A stretch of 64,000 nt of DNA from Dactylis glomerata (taxonomy: Eukaryota > Streptophyta > Magnoliopsida > Poales > Poaceae). The DNA lies in contig QXEO01000167.1 in the NCBI GenBank assembly GCA_007115705.1, positions 5,716,553-5,780,552 of the forward strand, in the 5' to 3' direction. This document shows, one piece after another, positions 46,459 to 58,101 of this stretch; the stretch's first letter is position 1, and every line of letters starts with the position of its first letter. A model generated the notes under the pieces. That model did not search any database and had not been told where the DNA came from. It saw only the letters and a program-made list of their open reading frames with translations. Position numbers and translations under genes: made by a program.

Positions 46459-47555
46459 ATTTTATAACGGAACCCTAACCCTAAAATAACTAAAGTTATA
46501 AAAGACCCAAAATAACTAAAGTAATATACCTAAAATTAATCCTATAATGAACTAACTAATGTTAGAATTAATTAAATACCCTAAATAACTAAATCTTTGT
46601 GAGGATATTTATTAGACTGTATGTTTTAGAGCACCCTCACAAGATTCTTAAGCATAGAAAACTAGTCATGAACATACATATATACCAAAAAAAATCATCT
46701 GAAGGACATGAAGAAATCTAGGTGGGAATGCAACTACTTTATACATGTTCTCTTAATTGTAGGTTTTGAAAACTTCATCCTTCAAAGAGGAAACAAATTA
46801 ACTTTTTTATTGTAAACATATGGTCTCAAATTTGTGCATAGTGTACTTTAAAGAAGACGTTAAGAGTCCATATTATAATATTCTATATTACAACTTAGCG
46901 GCATTATAGTGAAACTAACACATGTTGAGAGAGTAATGAGTACAATAGTTTATTATAAATCCCGACATCGAGCGAAAGTGGGCGAAACTTAGCGGCAATA
47001 TGGCTACTACTCCACAGCGTACCAAGTTCTAAATTATCTGTGTTGTGGGTCCCAATGCTGACACAACTTGTACTAAAATAGCTCGTTTTGCAACACTTCT
47101 CTCTCCTCCCCATCACTTTCTTTCACTGCACACACGAGAGACCATGCAAAGAACGATTTTCTAATCCCAACCAAGCATTTGGCATCGGAGCAGGAACTTG
47201 CGTCGGTTCCCTCTTTCTTCTATTTGGGAACTACCCCCATAATGTTAGGAACTAGTTCCAAAAGTCTAAAAGTAAAAATAGAACCATATTTGGCTATACA
47301 TTGTGGCTGCCCTAAGGGTGGTTCCTACCTATTTTTTTAGGGTTTTTCTTCTCTCTTCTTGTCTTCTATGAATTAAGGATACAATATGGTCTTATAACGA
47401 ACGAAATGAATAAAATTGCTGTATGTATTACAATTTTTAGAAATGCACAACCGGTGTAGATTAAATAAGTAACTACAAGAAAATATTAAAAATCAACTAA
47501 TTACACAAAGAAAAAAAATACATAGAAAAATACCTAGAAAAAAATACCTAGAAAT
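46459..47555. other. CACTA2 spacer, no gene recognised
   Basis: AT-rich, with no open frame of interest. It starts with ccctaaccctaaaataac, a telomere-like match too short to mean anything. Confidence 0.5.
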
Positions 47556-47822
47556 CTTGCAGGCACCACGGGCGGCGGGCGCGGACGGCGCGGGCGCAGG
47601 TGGCGCGGGTGGCGCGGCCGGGCGCGGGTGGCGCGGGCGGCGGAACGCGCGCGCGGGTGGCGCGGGCGCGGACGGCGGGCGCGGGTTGCGCGGGCGGCGG
47701 AGCGCGCGCGCGGGTGGCACGAGCGCGGGTGGCGCGGGCACGGACGGCGGGCGCGGGTGGCGCGGGTGGCGCGGACGGCGGCGGCGACGACGGCGGCGGC
47801 GACGACGGCGGCGGCGGTGGAA
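47556..47822. repeat. CpG-rich minisatellite
   Basis: Irregular repeats of gcgcgggtggcgcgggc and ggcggcgacgac. Open frames in all phases of this block follow from the composition. Confidence 0.8.
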
Positions 47823-47929
47823 AAATCCGGCAGCCTGACGGCGTCCTCGAGCTCCTACGCGCGAGTCCTTAGCAGTTTCAGCGATGCGGGCAGAGGAAGA
47901 AGAAGGGAGTTATAAAGGCAGGCACCTTT

Positions 47930-48115
47930 AGCACCGGTTCGTGGCTTGAACCGGTGCTAAAGAGACTTTAGCACCGGTTGAAGCCACCAACCGGTGCTAA
48001 AGGTCAGACCTTTAGCACCGGTTGATGGCTTCAACCGGTGCTAAAGGGTGTTTTCTGGGAACTGCACCGCCACCCCCTTTAGCACCGGTTTGAGCCACGA
48101 ACCGGTGCTAAAGGG
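47930..48115. repeat. Internal cluster of CACTA subterminal repeats
   Basis: Eight ACCGGTGCTAAA/TTTAGCACCGGT copies as four inverted pairs, the same motif as at both ends of CACTA2, yet about 3 kb from the right end. Confidence 0.85.
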
Positions 48116-48177
48116 CCATTTGAAATTTTCAGTTGTTCCCGCCAAATTCCATATTGAAGCTATCATCAACATTCCAT

Positions 48178-49318
48178 ATTTGATTTTCTATTTTCTTTTG
48201 ATTAGACATATTTGATTTTATTTTTGATTAGTTATATTTGATTTTCTATTTTCTTTTGATTAGATATATTTGATTTTCTATTTTCTTTTGATTAGTTATA
48301 TTTGATTTTCTATTTTCTTTTGATTAGTTATATTTGATTTTCTATTTTATTTTGATTAGTTATATTTGATTTTCTATTTTCTTTTGATTAGTTATATTTG
48401 ATTTTCTATTTTCTTTTGATTAGTTATATTTGATTTTCTATTTTCTTTTGATTAGTTATATTTGATTTTCTATTTTCTTTTGATTAGTTATATTTGATTT
48501 TATATTTTCTTTTGATTAGTTATATTTGATTTTATATTTTCTTTTGATTAGATATATTTGATTTTCTTTTTGATTAGTTATATTTGATTAGTTATATTTG
48601 ATTTTCTATTTTCTTTTGATTAGTTATATTTGATTTTCTATTTTCTTTTGATTAGTTATATTTGATTTTCTATTTTCTTTTGATTAGTTATATTTGATTT
48701 TCTATTTTCTTTTGATTAGTTATATTTGATTTTCTATTTTCTTTTGATTAGTTATATTTGATTTTCTATTTCTTTTGATTAGTTATATTTGATTTTATAT
48801 TTTCTTTTGATTAGATATATTTGATTTTCTTTTTGATTAGTTATATTTGATTTTCTATTTTCTTTTCAGTAGTTATGTTTGATTTTCTATTTTCTTTTGA
48901 TTAGTTATATTTGATTTTCTATTTTCTTTTGATTAGTTATATTTGATTTTCTATTTTCTTTTGATTAGTTATATTTGATTTTATATTTTCTTTTGATTAG
49001 TTATATTTGATTTTCTATTTTCTTTTGATTAGATATATTTGATTTTCTTTTTGATTAGTTATATTTGATTAGTTATATTTGATTTTCTATTTTCTTTTGA
49101 TTAGTTATTTTGATTTTCTATTTTCTTTTGATTAGATATATTTGATTTTCTTTTTGATTAGTTATATTTGATTAGTTATATTTGATTTTCTATTTTCTTT
49201 TGATTAGTTATTTTGATTTTCTATTTTCTTTTGATTAGGTATATTTGATTTTCTTTTTGATTAGTTATATTTGATTAGTTATATTTGATTTTCTATTTTC
49301 TTTTGATTAGTTATATTT
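48178..49318. repeat. 32-bp minisatellite, 1.1 kb
   Basis: Repeats of a 32-bp unit (ttatatttgattttctattt plus cttttgattag), more than 30 copies. Shorter 21-bp (tttgattttctttttgattag) and 14-bp (ttatatttgattag) variants recur together at about 48550, 49030, 49135 and 49245, giving a higher-order pattern. There are no unique spacers. Confidence 0.92.
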
Positions 49319-49472
49319 CCGTGAGAGGAAAAGGGCGGGAAGAAAAGGGCAGAAAGAAAAAGGGCGGGAAAATGATTGAACAGGAAAAGAAGTACATATC
49401 TCAACAGAAAATTAAGATACCTGGCCAGATTAAGTCACAATCGGCCAAGCTTGTTTTCGAATATTGGATGAT

Positions 49473-50501
49473 TCAGTTATAGTCGTGCCTAGCCCTATAA
49501 ACGTCGCCACTGTAGTCGTCGTAGTCGCCGCTGTCATCGTCGCTGGCATCGGGGTCGCGGTAGTCAAACCTCGACTGGTGAGCACGCGTGGGCTGAGAGT
49601 GAGGGTAGCGCAGGCGGGGGCCACAGTAGGCCATGACGCTCTGGAGAGTCCGGTCGCGCCACCATAGCCGACGGCCGGCCTCGTTGAAGTTCGAACGAGG
49701 CGAGCTGTCCTCCTCGTGCCTGGCATCTCGTCTGATCTTATATCGCAGTGCAGTACATACCGGGCATGCTTCCAAATTCTCGTACTCCTCACCGCGGTAG
49801 AGGATGCAGTCATTAATGCATGCATGAATCTTCTGAACCTCTAATCCTAGAGGGCAGAGAACCTTCTTTGCTTCGTACGTACTGTCAGGCAATTCATTAT
49901 CCTTTGGAAGCTTCTTCTTCATTATTTTCAGTAATTTCTCAAATCCCTTATCAGATAAACCAGTCTCTGCCTTCCATTGCGGCAACTCCAGTGTGGTACC
50001 GAGCTTTGTGTTCCCATCTTCACAGTCTGGGTATAACTTCTTTTTGTGATCCTCTAACATACCTTTTAACTTCCGCTTCTCATTCACACTTTCTGCTTCT
50101 CTGTGTGCATCTATGATGGCCCGACGAAGATCATCATCAGGCTCATCTGATGCCTCTACATCTTCAGCTTCTCCTGTCCCTTCAACTTCAGCTTCCCCCA
50201 TTGCAGTATCACCATATTCAGGGTACATATCATCATCCTCTTCTTCTTCATTGTCTTCCATTATAACCCCTCTTTCTCCGTGCTTGGTCCAACAATTATA
50301 GCTAGGCATGAAACCTTTCCGAAGCAGGTGGGCGTGAATGATTTTCCAGGAAGAGTACTCCTTCTTGTTCCCACAGTGAACACATGGACAACACATAAAA
50401 CCATTCTGAATATTTGCTCGAGCCACATCGCCAAAATTACGAAGACCTTCAATGAACTCGGAAGTGCGTCGGTCACCGTACATCCATTGTCGTTCGTTCA
50501 T
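49473..50501 (-). pseudogene. CACTA2 TNPD transposase, N-terminal fragment
   Basis: Starts MNERQWMYGDRRTSEFIEGL at 50499-50501; the frame to 50660 upstream is probably untranslated. Residues 1-75 form a transposase-associated domain with CPCVHCGNKKEYSSWKIIHAHLLRKGFM. An acidic linker, then GFEKLLKIMKKKLPKDNELPDSTYEAKKVLCPLGL, KIHACINDCILYRGE and CPVCTALRYKIRR follow. Family members then go on to the large catalytic part; here the text changes to SSPRSNFNEAGRRLWWRDRTLQS and an Asp/Tyr-rich end at 49473. The catalytic domain is missing and the 32-bp minisatellite begins 150 bp further. Confidence 0.85.
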
Positions 50502-50819
50502 CTGCGTCATATAATTAGGTTTACTAATACTATTACCGAACATCATAAATAGTAAAATGATGAAACATGCATTTGTATCAATGACAAATAAAAGAATAGA
50601 GTTGCTAACCTCGATCGAGGAGGAAAGAATGAGGAGAAGACCTAAGTATCGCTCGGGCACCTCATATCATTTTTATTTTGTGTGAGCTTAAGTTGGTTCA
50701 TGCTCTTAGGCATTTCATCAAACACCTCTTGTGCATAGGGGAAAAAACCAAACTAGCACACCCCCTCTCACACCTTCCAAAGGAAAAAAACAGAGGAGAA
50801 GGCTGGTGGGTGGCTGTAT

Positions 50820-51135
50820 TTATAGGCAGGACCTATAGAACCGGTCCGTATCCGAAACCGGGGCAAAAGGGTGGCTATTAGCACCGGTTCGTTCCATGAA
50901 CTGGTTCGAAAGGTGTGGCGTCTGCCACGCGGCAGACGCCACACCTTTAGCACCGGTTTGTGGCACAAACCGGTGCTAAAGGTTCCTAACAAACCGGTGC
51001 TAGAGCTCCACGGGCTCAATTTAGCTCTCTGGCAACTCGAACCGGTGCTAAAGAACCCCTTTAGTCTGGGTTCGTAAGCCAACCGGTGCAAATGCCGTTT
51101 GGAGCTCAAAACGAAAGCCCTATTTTCTACTAGTG
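50820..51135. repeat. CACTA2 right terminal and subterminal repeats
   Basis: At least eight ACCGGT-type motifs in both orientations and a 24-bp palindromic block around gtctgccacgcggcagac (50922-50945), ending in CTACTAGTG. Confidence 0.85.
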
Positions 51136-51156
51136 CATGACAATCTGTACATTGAT

Positions 51157-52328
51157 TTTTTTTTAGAAATGGGGTGTCCCCGGCCTCTGCATCAATCGAT
51201 GCACACAGCCGTTTTATTGAAAAGTTTCAAATGTTTACAAGTATCAAGCAACGGAAGAGTGAAAACCATCTAGCCATCGCCTAACGACGACACAGCTACA
51301 AGCCATCTAAAAATGGAATACATAGTTTTGCTAAGCATCTTCAATTCTATTAGTATGCCGCCAACCACCCTGGCTGAAGATAGCCCGAACGACCGCCATC
51401 AGTCGTGTGCATCCAGAATACATATACCCCCGCTGGTCTTCTGGAAGTAGTAATGCCCAAGTGGTGATCCAATGCGAAGTTCTGTTGATAACCTGCGTAA
51501 AGGGAGAGACATTTGCATTGTTAAAAATAATATCGTTTCGACAATTCCAGATTGCCCAGACCAAGGCACAGACACCAATTCTTATCCGTGCCTTGACAGA
51601 TTTGCTAATTCCGTTCAGCCAGTTTCCAAACATATTCTTTATATTGCTAGGGGGGATGCATATTGAAGGTGAAGTGAACAACTCTCCATATGAGGGATGG
51701 GAATTTGCATTTGAGGAAGAGGTGTTCTATGGTCTCTTCCTCATCACAAAAAGCGCATTTTTTGCATCCATTCCAGTTTCGTTTGGTCAGGTTGTCCTTG
51801 GTTAAGATCTCTTTTCTATTTAGAAACCACATGAAGATTCTAATCTTTAGTGGTACCTTAATTTTCCACAAGTATTTCCTAAGAAATCTTGCATTCCTGT
51901 TAAGCAATTCCGCGTAGAGAGATCTAACCGAGAACTGACCGGATTCCGTCAGCTTCTAGATGAAAGTGTCTTTTTCATCGGTGAGCTGAATATCCATGAG
52001 CCACTCTACGAGGTCGAGCCATGATAGACATTTATCGCCGTCAAGATTTCTTCTAAAAGAGATGTTCAGGCCGTTCTCGGTGAAAGAGCTCACCACAGTG
52101 ACATTTTTATGGTTCACGATGGCATATAGATTAGGGAATTGATTCGCTAAAGGAGCGTCACCAAGCCAGGTGTCTTCCCAAAAGCGAGTTCCTTCACCGT
52201 CACCGACACAGAATGAACCATATTTGAAAAAGGTATCTTTCTGGTTCATTAGCCCTTTCCAAAAAGGGGAATCTGTGGGTTTGGCTTGTACCTCAGCTAG
52301 GTTTTTGTTTTTGAGGTATTTGTTGCAT
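51157..52328 (-). mobile_element. 5'-truncated L1-type LINE tail
   Basis: Flanked by the 16-bp duplication acaatctgtacattga (51141-51156, 52329-52344) with a poly-A tail (T run on the plus strand at 51157). The minus strand holds the C-terminal end of LINE ORF2: FCVGDGEGTRFWEDTWLGD, the zinc-binding RT-associated domain FLRKYLWKIKVPLKIRIFMW and CKKCAFCDEEETIEHLFLKC, then VWAIWNCRNDIIF. Frames at 51331-51681, 51647-51907 and 51956-52328 are separated by shifts. RT and endonuclease are absent, as is usual for 5' truncation. Confidence 0.88.
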
Positions 52329-52344
52329 ATACAATCTGTACATT

Positions 52345-52532
52345 GATAGCACATGTTTCTCCATGACATAGATAGATATATAAAGTTGATGGGCTTTCTT
52401 GAGCTGTGAGGTGCTCTGCTACTGTTCATCGTGACCAATCGTTGCGCGACACGTTAGTACATGAACAGTGTTTTACGTGTACGTATGAACAGTGTTCACG
52501 CGTACGTATGAACAGTGCTCACGTGTATGCTA
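52345..52532. other. Junction between the LINE copies, short repeats
   Basis: Contains three copies of gtatgaacagtg/catgaacagtg within about 70 bp, next to the break in the RT of the second LINE. Confidence 0.5.
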
Positions 52533-53598
52533 GTCTGAAAGTAGCGGCCAGTGTCATCATTGACTCTGATGGCCACACTACCTCCGGACACGAAATCATT
52601 GATTAAAGCGCGCCACTCAGGAGAAAAACCTTTCATCCTTAGAGTTTGTTGAAGGAAATACCACTTGACCTTATCATAGGCCTTTTCGAAATCTAATTTT
52701 AAAATTACCCCATTCAACTTTTTGGTATGGAGTTCGTGAACCGCTTCATGCAAGATGACAACTCCATCGAGGATGTTCCTTCCTTGCATAAAAGTAGTTT
52801 GCGAAGGCCGAACCACATGATCAGCCACCGTATTAAGTCTAATGGTGGCCATCTTCATGAATATCTTGAAACTTACGTTTAACAGACAGATAGGTCTAAA
52901 TTGTTGAATCCTTTCTGCCTGATTAACCTTGGGTAACAAGATAACCTCACCAAAATTAAGACGAAATAATTCTAGCTGTCCATCGTGAAGCACATTGAAC
53001 AGATCTAGAAGATCCGATTTAATGGTATCCTAAAAAGTTTGATAAAACTCTGCAGGAAAACCATCCGGACCCGGTGCTTTATTATGTTCCATTAGAAAAA
53101 TAGCTTTCATAACCTCTTCCTCTGAATAAGGTTCAGTAAGAAAACTATTTTCCTCCATAGACACCTGGGGATATCATCTGTTTGGGTCTCATCAAGAGAA
53201 AAGAAACTTTCTTCCGGTTCCCCAAACAGATTCTTGTAATAGTTTGTAATATAGGCCTTAAGATTCTCATGTCCTTCAATCCGCCCATCATCCTGAACCA
53301 GAGAATGAATACGTTTCTTCCAATGTCTGCAATTGGCAATACCGTGGAAGTATCTTGTATTGGAATCTCCCTCAAGGATAAACTGAGCTTTGGATCTTTG
53401 GTACCATTTGAGTTCCTCCTCGCGAAGGAGACTAGCAATTTGCGCATTTGATTGGCTTTTCAGCTCAATCTCCTGTGCAGATAGTGGTCTCACTTCAGCT
53501 AAGGCCTCAAGGCTATCAATAGTAGACGATAAACATAACTTCTCTGTTTTGAGAATACCAGCAACATGTCTAGCCCAACCGGAAAGGTGTTTGCGCAT
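52533..53598 (-). pseudogene. LINE reverse transcriptase, partial
   Basis: Contains KAPGPDGFPAEFYQ, LNFGEVILLPKVN, RPICLLNVSFKIFMKM, QGRNILDGVVILHEAVHEL and LKLDFEKAYDKVKW (first catalytic Asp region). Homology ends abruptly at GRYFQT, so the second catalytic motif (YADD type) and the thumb are gone. A frameshift near 53165 and a TAG at about 53033 show decay. The N-terminal frame 53107-53598 links it to the endonuclease. Confidence 0.85.
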
Positions 53599-53616
53599 AG
53601 TGCGAATCTTGTTATT

Positions 53617-54450
53617 TCACCTTAAAATCGGATTGTTGCTCGACACTGGTCTCTCCCAAACTCTCTTAACCATATCGTGGAAGCCGTCCCGCTGCAGCCA
53701 TCCGAGTTCGAACATGAATGGACGTTTAAGCAGCGGTCTGGGTGTCCCAGTGGTAAGAAGAATGGAAGCATGATCAGACAGTTTCTCAATACATTCTAGT
53801 GCGCATACAGATACCATGGGGAATTTATCTTTCCACTCAGAATCCATTAACACGCGGTCTAGTTTTTCGTATGTAGGCTCCGGTAGGGAGTTGGCCCACG
53901 TAAACTGTCGACCCGTCATTGCCACCTCTCTTAATTCCAAGCTGTCAATGACCGCATTAAACAAGAAAGGCCAATGCTCGCTAAAATGACCTTTACTTTT
54001 CTCATGCCGGAATCTGAGCAAATTAAAATCCTCACCGATAATAATCGGGTGTGGATTACCCTTTGCCAGATTAACCAGTTCACATAAAAAGTCAGCCTTA
54101 AACGCGTCTTGTGCCGCTCCATAAACCGCCACCAGATCCCAAATGAAGTTATCAACCTTGTTGCGGATAGTGAGCTTAATATGATATTCACCATCCGAAC
54201 TGGTCAAAACCTCCATTGTATCTGATCTGACGCCGACGAGCATGCCACCAGACCGACCACGGGAAGGGCGAGAGAACCACTGAAAGTCAATTCCGTCGAA
54301 TAAATGGTCAAGAAGACTTTGTGAATAGTTTCGCCGCCCCATCTCAGACAAAGCTAAAAAATCAAGATTATAATCTTTACAACAATCGGCACAGTAAGAA
54401 TGTTTAGCCAAGTCACCAAGACCTCTACTATTCCTGAACATGCCATTCAT
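53617..54450 (-). pseudogene. LINE APE-type endonuclease
   Basis: Starts MNGMFRNSRGLGDLAK. Endonuclease motifs: NSRGLG, LDFLALSEM, GRSGGMLVGV, PIIIGEDFNLLRF, FTWANSLPEPTYEKLDRVL and LSDHASIL. It would nick target DNA to prime reverse transcription. A TGA at 53617-53619 separates it from the following ORF2 region, which continues directly afterwards with KIRTMRKHLSGWARHV, so this is a nonsense mutation in one ORF2. Confidence 0.88.
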
Positions 54451-54524
54451 TGTGAAACTTTTCTTAATTTTTGAGCCTTACCACCCTTACGGCATTTCTT
54501 TTCGGCGGAAGATTTAGAATTACG

Positions 54525-55115
54525 TCAGGATGCTTTTAGATTATAAAATGAACTAAGTCCCGGCTGTTCTAAATCAACCTCCGAAATACTCCCAACGAGA
54601 GAGGAAAGGAGATGACCATCAGTCTCATCCTCTTCATCCTCTAAGGGAGTAGTCTCAGCCCCAGTCGAAACTTTTGGTATGATGGTTAAACGTTCATATT
54701 CCAAATGTCTCAAGACATTAGCCGAAACAGCAATATCTCAAGAATGACTACCTAACGAAATGCCTACGCTATTCAAATTAGAAGAAATATAAGAACCTGA
54801 AAACTTAATGAAAGAAGCAGATTTTTTATTACCAGCAACGTCGAGGTTCTTTTCCGCCTTACGGCGCATGGCCTTCTGCATCATGTCCTCGTCCGTGTCA
54901 CCTGATCCATCCTCCGCCATGGCATGTCTACCACTTTGCCTCACCACAGGAGGCTGCTGCGGCTGCGGAAGGCATGGTGAAGAGCTTGTGCGAGGTGAAG
55001 ATGGCGCCGACGGCCCGGAGAGGGAAGTGGCCGATGTTGACCTCTCCATGCCCGTCTGTGGAGAACTCACCACCGTCGCCGAAGCCCTCTCCTCAAGCTG
55101 GATATTCGGCGTCAT
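54525..55115 (-). pseudogene. LINE ORF1 C-terminal end
   Basis: Frames 54738-55115 (RQSGRHAMAEDGSGDTDEDMMQKAMRRKAEKNLD) and 54525-54713 (VLRHLEYERL region, acidic tail) form the end of a grass LINE ORF1, broken by a stop or shift at about 54735. ORF1 is the RNA-binding protein of the element. It is cut at 55129 by element D, so the 5' end lies beyond the window. Confidence 0.7.
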
Positions 55116-55129
55116 TTCATGTGACCCAT

Positions 55130-56705
55130 TGATGTCTACGCACTTCTATTCTTGTAGACACTTGTTGGGCCTCCAAGTGCAGAGGTTTGTAGAACAGCAG
55201 CAAGTTTCCCTTAAGTGAATCACCCAAGGTTTATCGAACTCAGGGAGGTTAGAGGTCAAAGCTATCCCTCTCAAGCAACCCTGCAATTACGATACAGAAA
55301 GTCTCTTGTGTCCCCAACACACCCAATACACTTGTCAGATGTATGGGTGCACTAGTTCGGCGAAGAGATAGTGAAATACAAGTGGTATAGATGATTATAA
55401 GTAGCAAACGTGATGTGAAATAAATATCGCTGCGAGCAAACAAGTAACAAAATAGCAAGTAAACGGTGTGCAAAGCTTGGAAACAAGGCCTAGGGATTAT
55501 ACTTTCACTAGTGGACACACTCCCAACAATATAACATGAATGAACAAATAAACAACTTCTCTCCACTATGGTACTCTGAATTACTCTCCTATTGAATAAC
55601 ACTAATCATTGTGTAGTGGCTACAGAAGCACCCCTTAAAGTCCATCAAGTACTTGACAAACACCACTCATAGAGATATCCAAATCAGATCACAACTCAAG
55701 ATAGAAATCATTGCAACTTAGATCAAGTACTAACTCGGTGCACACACTGTCAACATTACACCATGAAAGGAGGAATAGATCACTCAATACTATCATAGTA
55801 ATAATTACTCTCATAATCCACAAGAGATCACGATCATAGCCTAAACCAATTACCACCACGATGCACGCACTATCACCGTTACACCATGGCAGGAGGAATA
55901 GATTACTTTAATAACATCACTACAGTACACTATAATAATTAAGCATAGGAGTAGCATTATATCTGAATAATAACATCTACTTGTTCAACATGATACAAAG
56001 CTCACGATCACATAAAGATCACATCATGGGAGAGAGAGGTGAACCACATAGCTACCGGTAGAGCCCTCAGCCCCGGGGATGAACTACTCCCTCCTCATCA
56101 TAGGAGACAGCAAGGTTGATGGAAATGGCGGTGAGGTCGATGGAGACGGCAAAGATGGCAAAGACGGCGATGGAGATCGATGGAGATGGCTCCGGGGCAC
56201 TTCCCTGTCCCGGCAGGGTGCCGGAACAGAGACTTCTATCCCCCGAAATTCGTCGGTGGTGGCGGCGGAACTACGGAACTCTTTCTGGAAAATTGCCAAA
56301 TCCACTAGGGTTTTCCGTCCCGAGGCTTCTTATAGGCGAAGGGGCGATGTCAGAGGTGGGACCAGGCGCCCTCACACATGGCAGGCGTGGCCAGGGGCCT
56401 GGCCACGCCACCATGGTGTGTGGGGCCCCTGTGGCCCACCTCCTACTCCTCTTCGGATCTCTGGAAGCTTCCGAGTAAAATAAGACTTCAGGATGTTGTT
56501 TCGTCCAATTCCGAGAATATTTCCTGTGTATCACTTCTGAAACACAAAAATAGCAGAAAACAGGGAACTGGCACTGTGGCAACTCGTTAATAGGTTAGTT
56601 CCGGAAATCGCATAAAAACGCCACTAAGTGTAACGAAACACAAGGCAAATGGTGTAAAAACAAGCATGGAGCATCAAAAATTATAGATACGTTTGAGACG
56701 TATCA
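55130..56705 (-). repeat. Element D 3' LTR
   Basis: 1576 bp. Its U3 matches A and B (same TGATACGTCTCAAACGTATC start and an intact CTATAAG), but its R/U5 part (tgatgtctacgcacttctat) matches E and not A or B. Confidence 0.9.
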
Positions 56706-58101
56706 GCATCCCCAAGCTTAACTCCTGCTCGTCCTCGAGTAGGTAAGTGATAACAAAAGAAATAATTTTTGAGGTGACATGCACCATCACAATCTTGATC
56801 ATATATGTAAGCGTTGTGAGCTGGGATCAAAAAACTTAAAACATGGGCATGAAAGATATAATCATGACAATAAGAACTTAGCAACCATGTTGTAAACATG
56901 CAAATGAACACAAACAAAAGATCATGAAAATGAAACAATGAAAGTCAAACGTGTGTTCAAATCATAAGGAAAAACATACAAATGGTTTTCAGCTTGTCCT
57001 TCAAAGAGAGCAAAACATAAATGCATAGGACACCTTCAAGTTTAACAGGGCGACTAGATACAAATAATTTAAGAACAAGTGAAACCAACAATATGAATCA
57101 ATCAATGAACTTTGGGACAATGCATATTATACTAAGAATGACAACTATTCTCTCTTAATGGTGCATAAAGAAAGAAGGTGGTGACTCAACATAAAAGTAG
57201 AAGAAAGACCCTTCGCAGAGGGAAGCAGTGATTGCAAGTTTTATAACCTTCAACAATTATTGTACTTACCGGCTTTGAGCTCTCATTGCCCCCATCATAA
57301 GCATCTTGAATGGTTAAAGTTAATGCGAGAACAATTATGATGCATATGCTTGACAAATCATAAGTTAAAAACCTCGTGCCCCGTGAATACGAGTACCCAA
57401 ACCTCATGCTACTTTACTTAGAGTCTCAAGCAAGGCTCTTGTCATTGTAAGTATATGCATATCATTGAGAACCGCCAATGGGGTACCTCCGTGCCCGATG
57501 ACATGGAACAAGCCCACATCAAAATGACAGGACAAGCAGACAATGAACACCTCGACATCTCTTTTATTTGCCTTTTGTTTAGCTTTTTATTGTGAGATGC
57601 GTCGTCGAATGTTCACCATGGGTATGCTGCAAATTTCCACCATGAATTATGCATGGCTTAGATTGGCGGCCCAGCATTTCCCTAACACATATACCAACTC
57701 CATGATCCCCACAAGATTCCCAATTCATTTCACACCGCGGGCATCCATAAACAAAAGATCACGATATCAACTCAAATAAGAAGTGCAATGTTGAAAGCTT
57801 GCCCCATGACAGCATGGATGGGCTAGAATCCAACTTACAACTTGCAAGCATAACAACTCAACATAAGAGACCACAATGTCAAATTTTTAAGAACAGGAAA
57901 AAGTAAAGTGTGCCTTCCGGTTCGTGAGAGCTTTACTGACCGAATTTCGCATAACACTGGTAAGAGATTTGAAGAGAAAATAAAAGCAAGTCAAATTTAC
58001 TTGGAATAGCAAATTGCTAGTAGGTATGTATGGTGGACACTTTAGAAAACTTTGGCTTTTAGGAGTTGGATGCACAAGTAGAGCTCATACTCAGTACCAG
58101 G
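55130..58101 (-). mobile_element. Element D: LTR retrotransposon, 3' end
   Basis: LTR 55130-56705 and 1.4 kb of 3' internal region (56706-58101) collinear with A and B; the AAGCTTGGGGATG tract is at 56707-56719. Element E interrupts it at 58101, and the rest should resume beyond E. Coding capacity is not visible. Confidence 0.88.

Larger units (their letters stand above)
42031..51135 (-). mobile_element. CACTA2, 9.1-kb En/Spm-type CACTA transposon
   Basis: Ends CACTAGTGGAAAACAAGGC and, at the right, the reverse complement CACTAGTAGAAAATAGGGC; 3-bp duplication cat (42028-42030, 51136-51138). Subterminal inverted repeats of ACCGGTGCTAAA lie at both ends and once inside. Minus-strand genes: a TNPD N-terminal fragment (49473-50501) and a TNPA/Ulp1-type gene (42483-46322). 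The transposase catalytic region is absent, so it cannot move alone. Confidence 0.92.
52533..55129 (-). mobile_element. L1-type LINE, internal part
   Basis: ORF1 end, endonuclease and partial RT in order on the minus strand. The 3' end is lost at 52533 and the 5' end is split off by element D (predicted duplication cccat at 55125-55129). Confidence 0.85.

Noticed and set aside
46480..46496. Telomere-like ccctaaccctaaa
   Set aside because: Only about two units inside a transposon; not a telomeric tract.
47493..47915. Ala/Arg/Gly-rich frames in the CpG-rich block of CACTA2
   Set aside because: Open in several phases on both strands; produced by base composition and repeats.
48178..49318. CRISPR-like array of ~32-bp repeats
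   Set aside because: Units are directly adjacent with no unique spacers, AT-rich and inside a plant CACTA transposon; it is a minisatellite.
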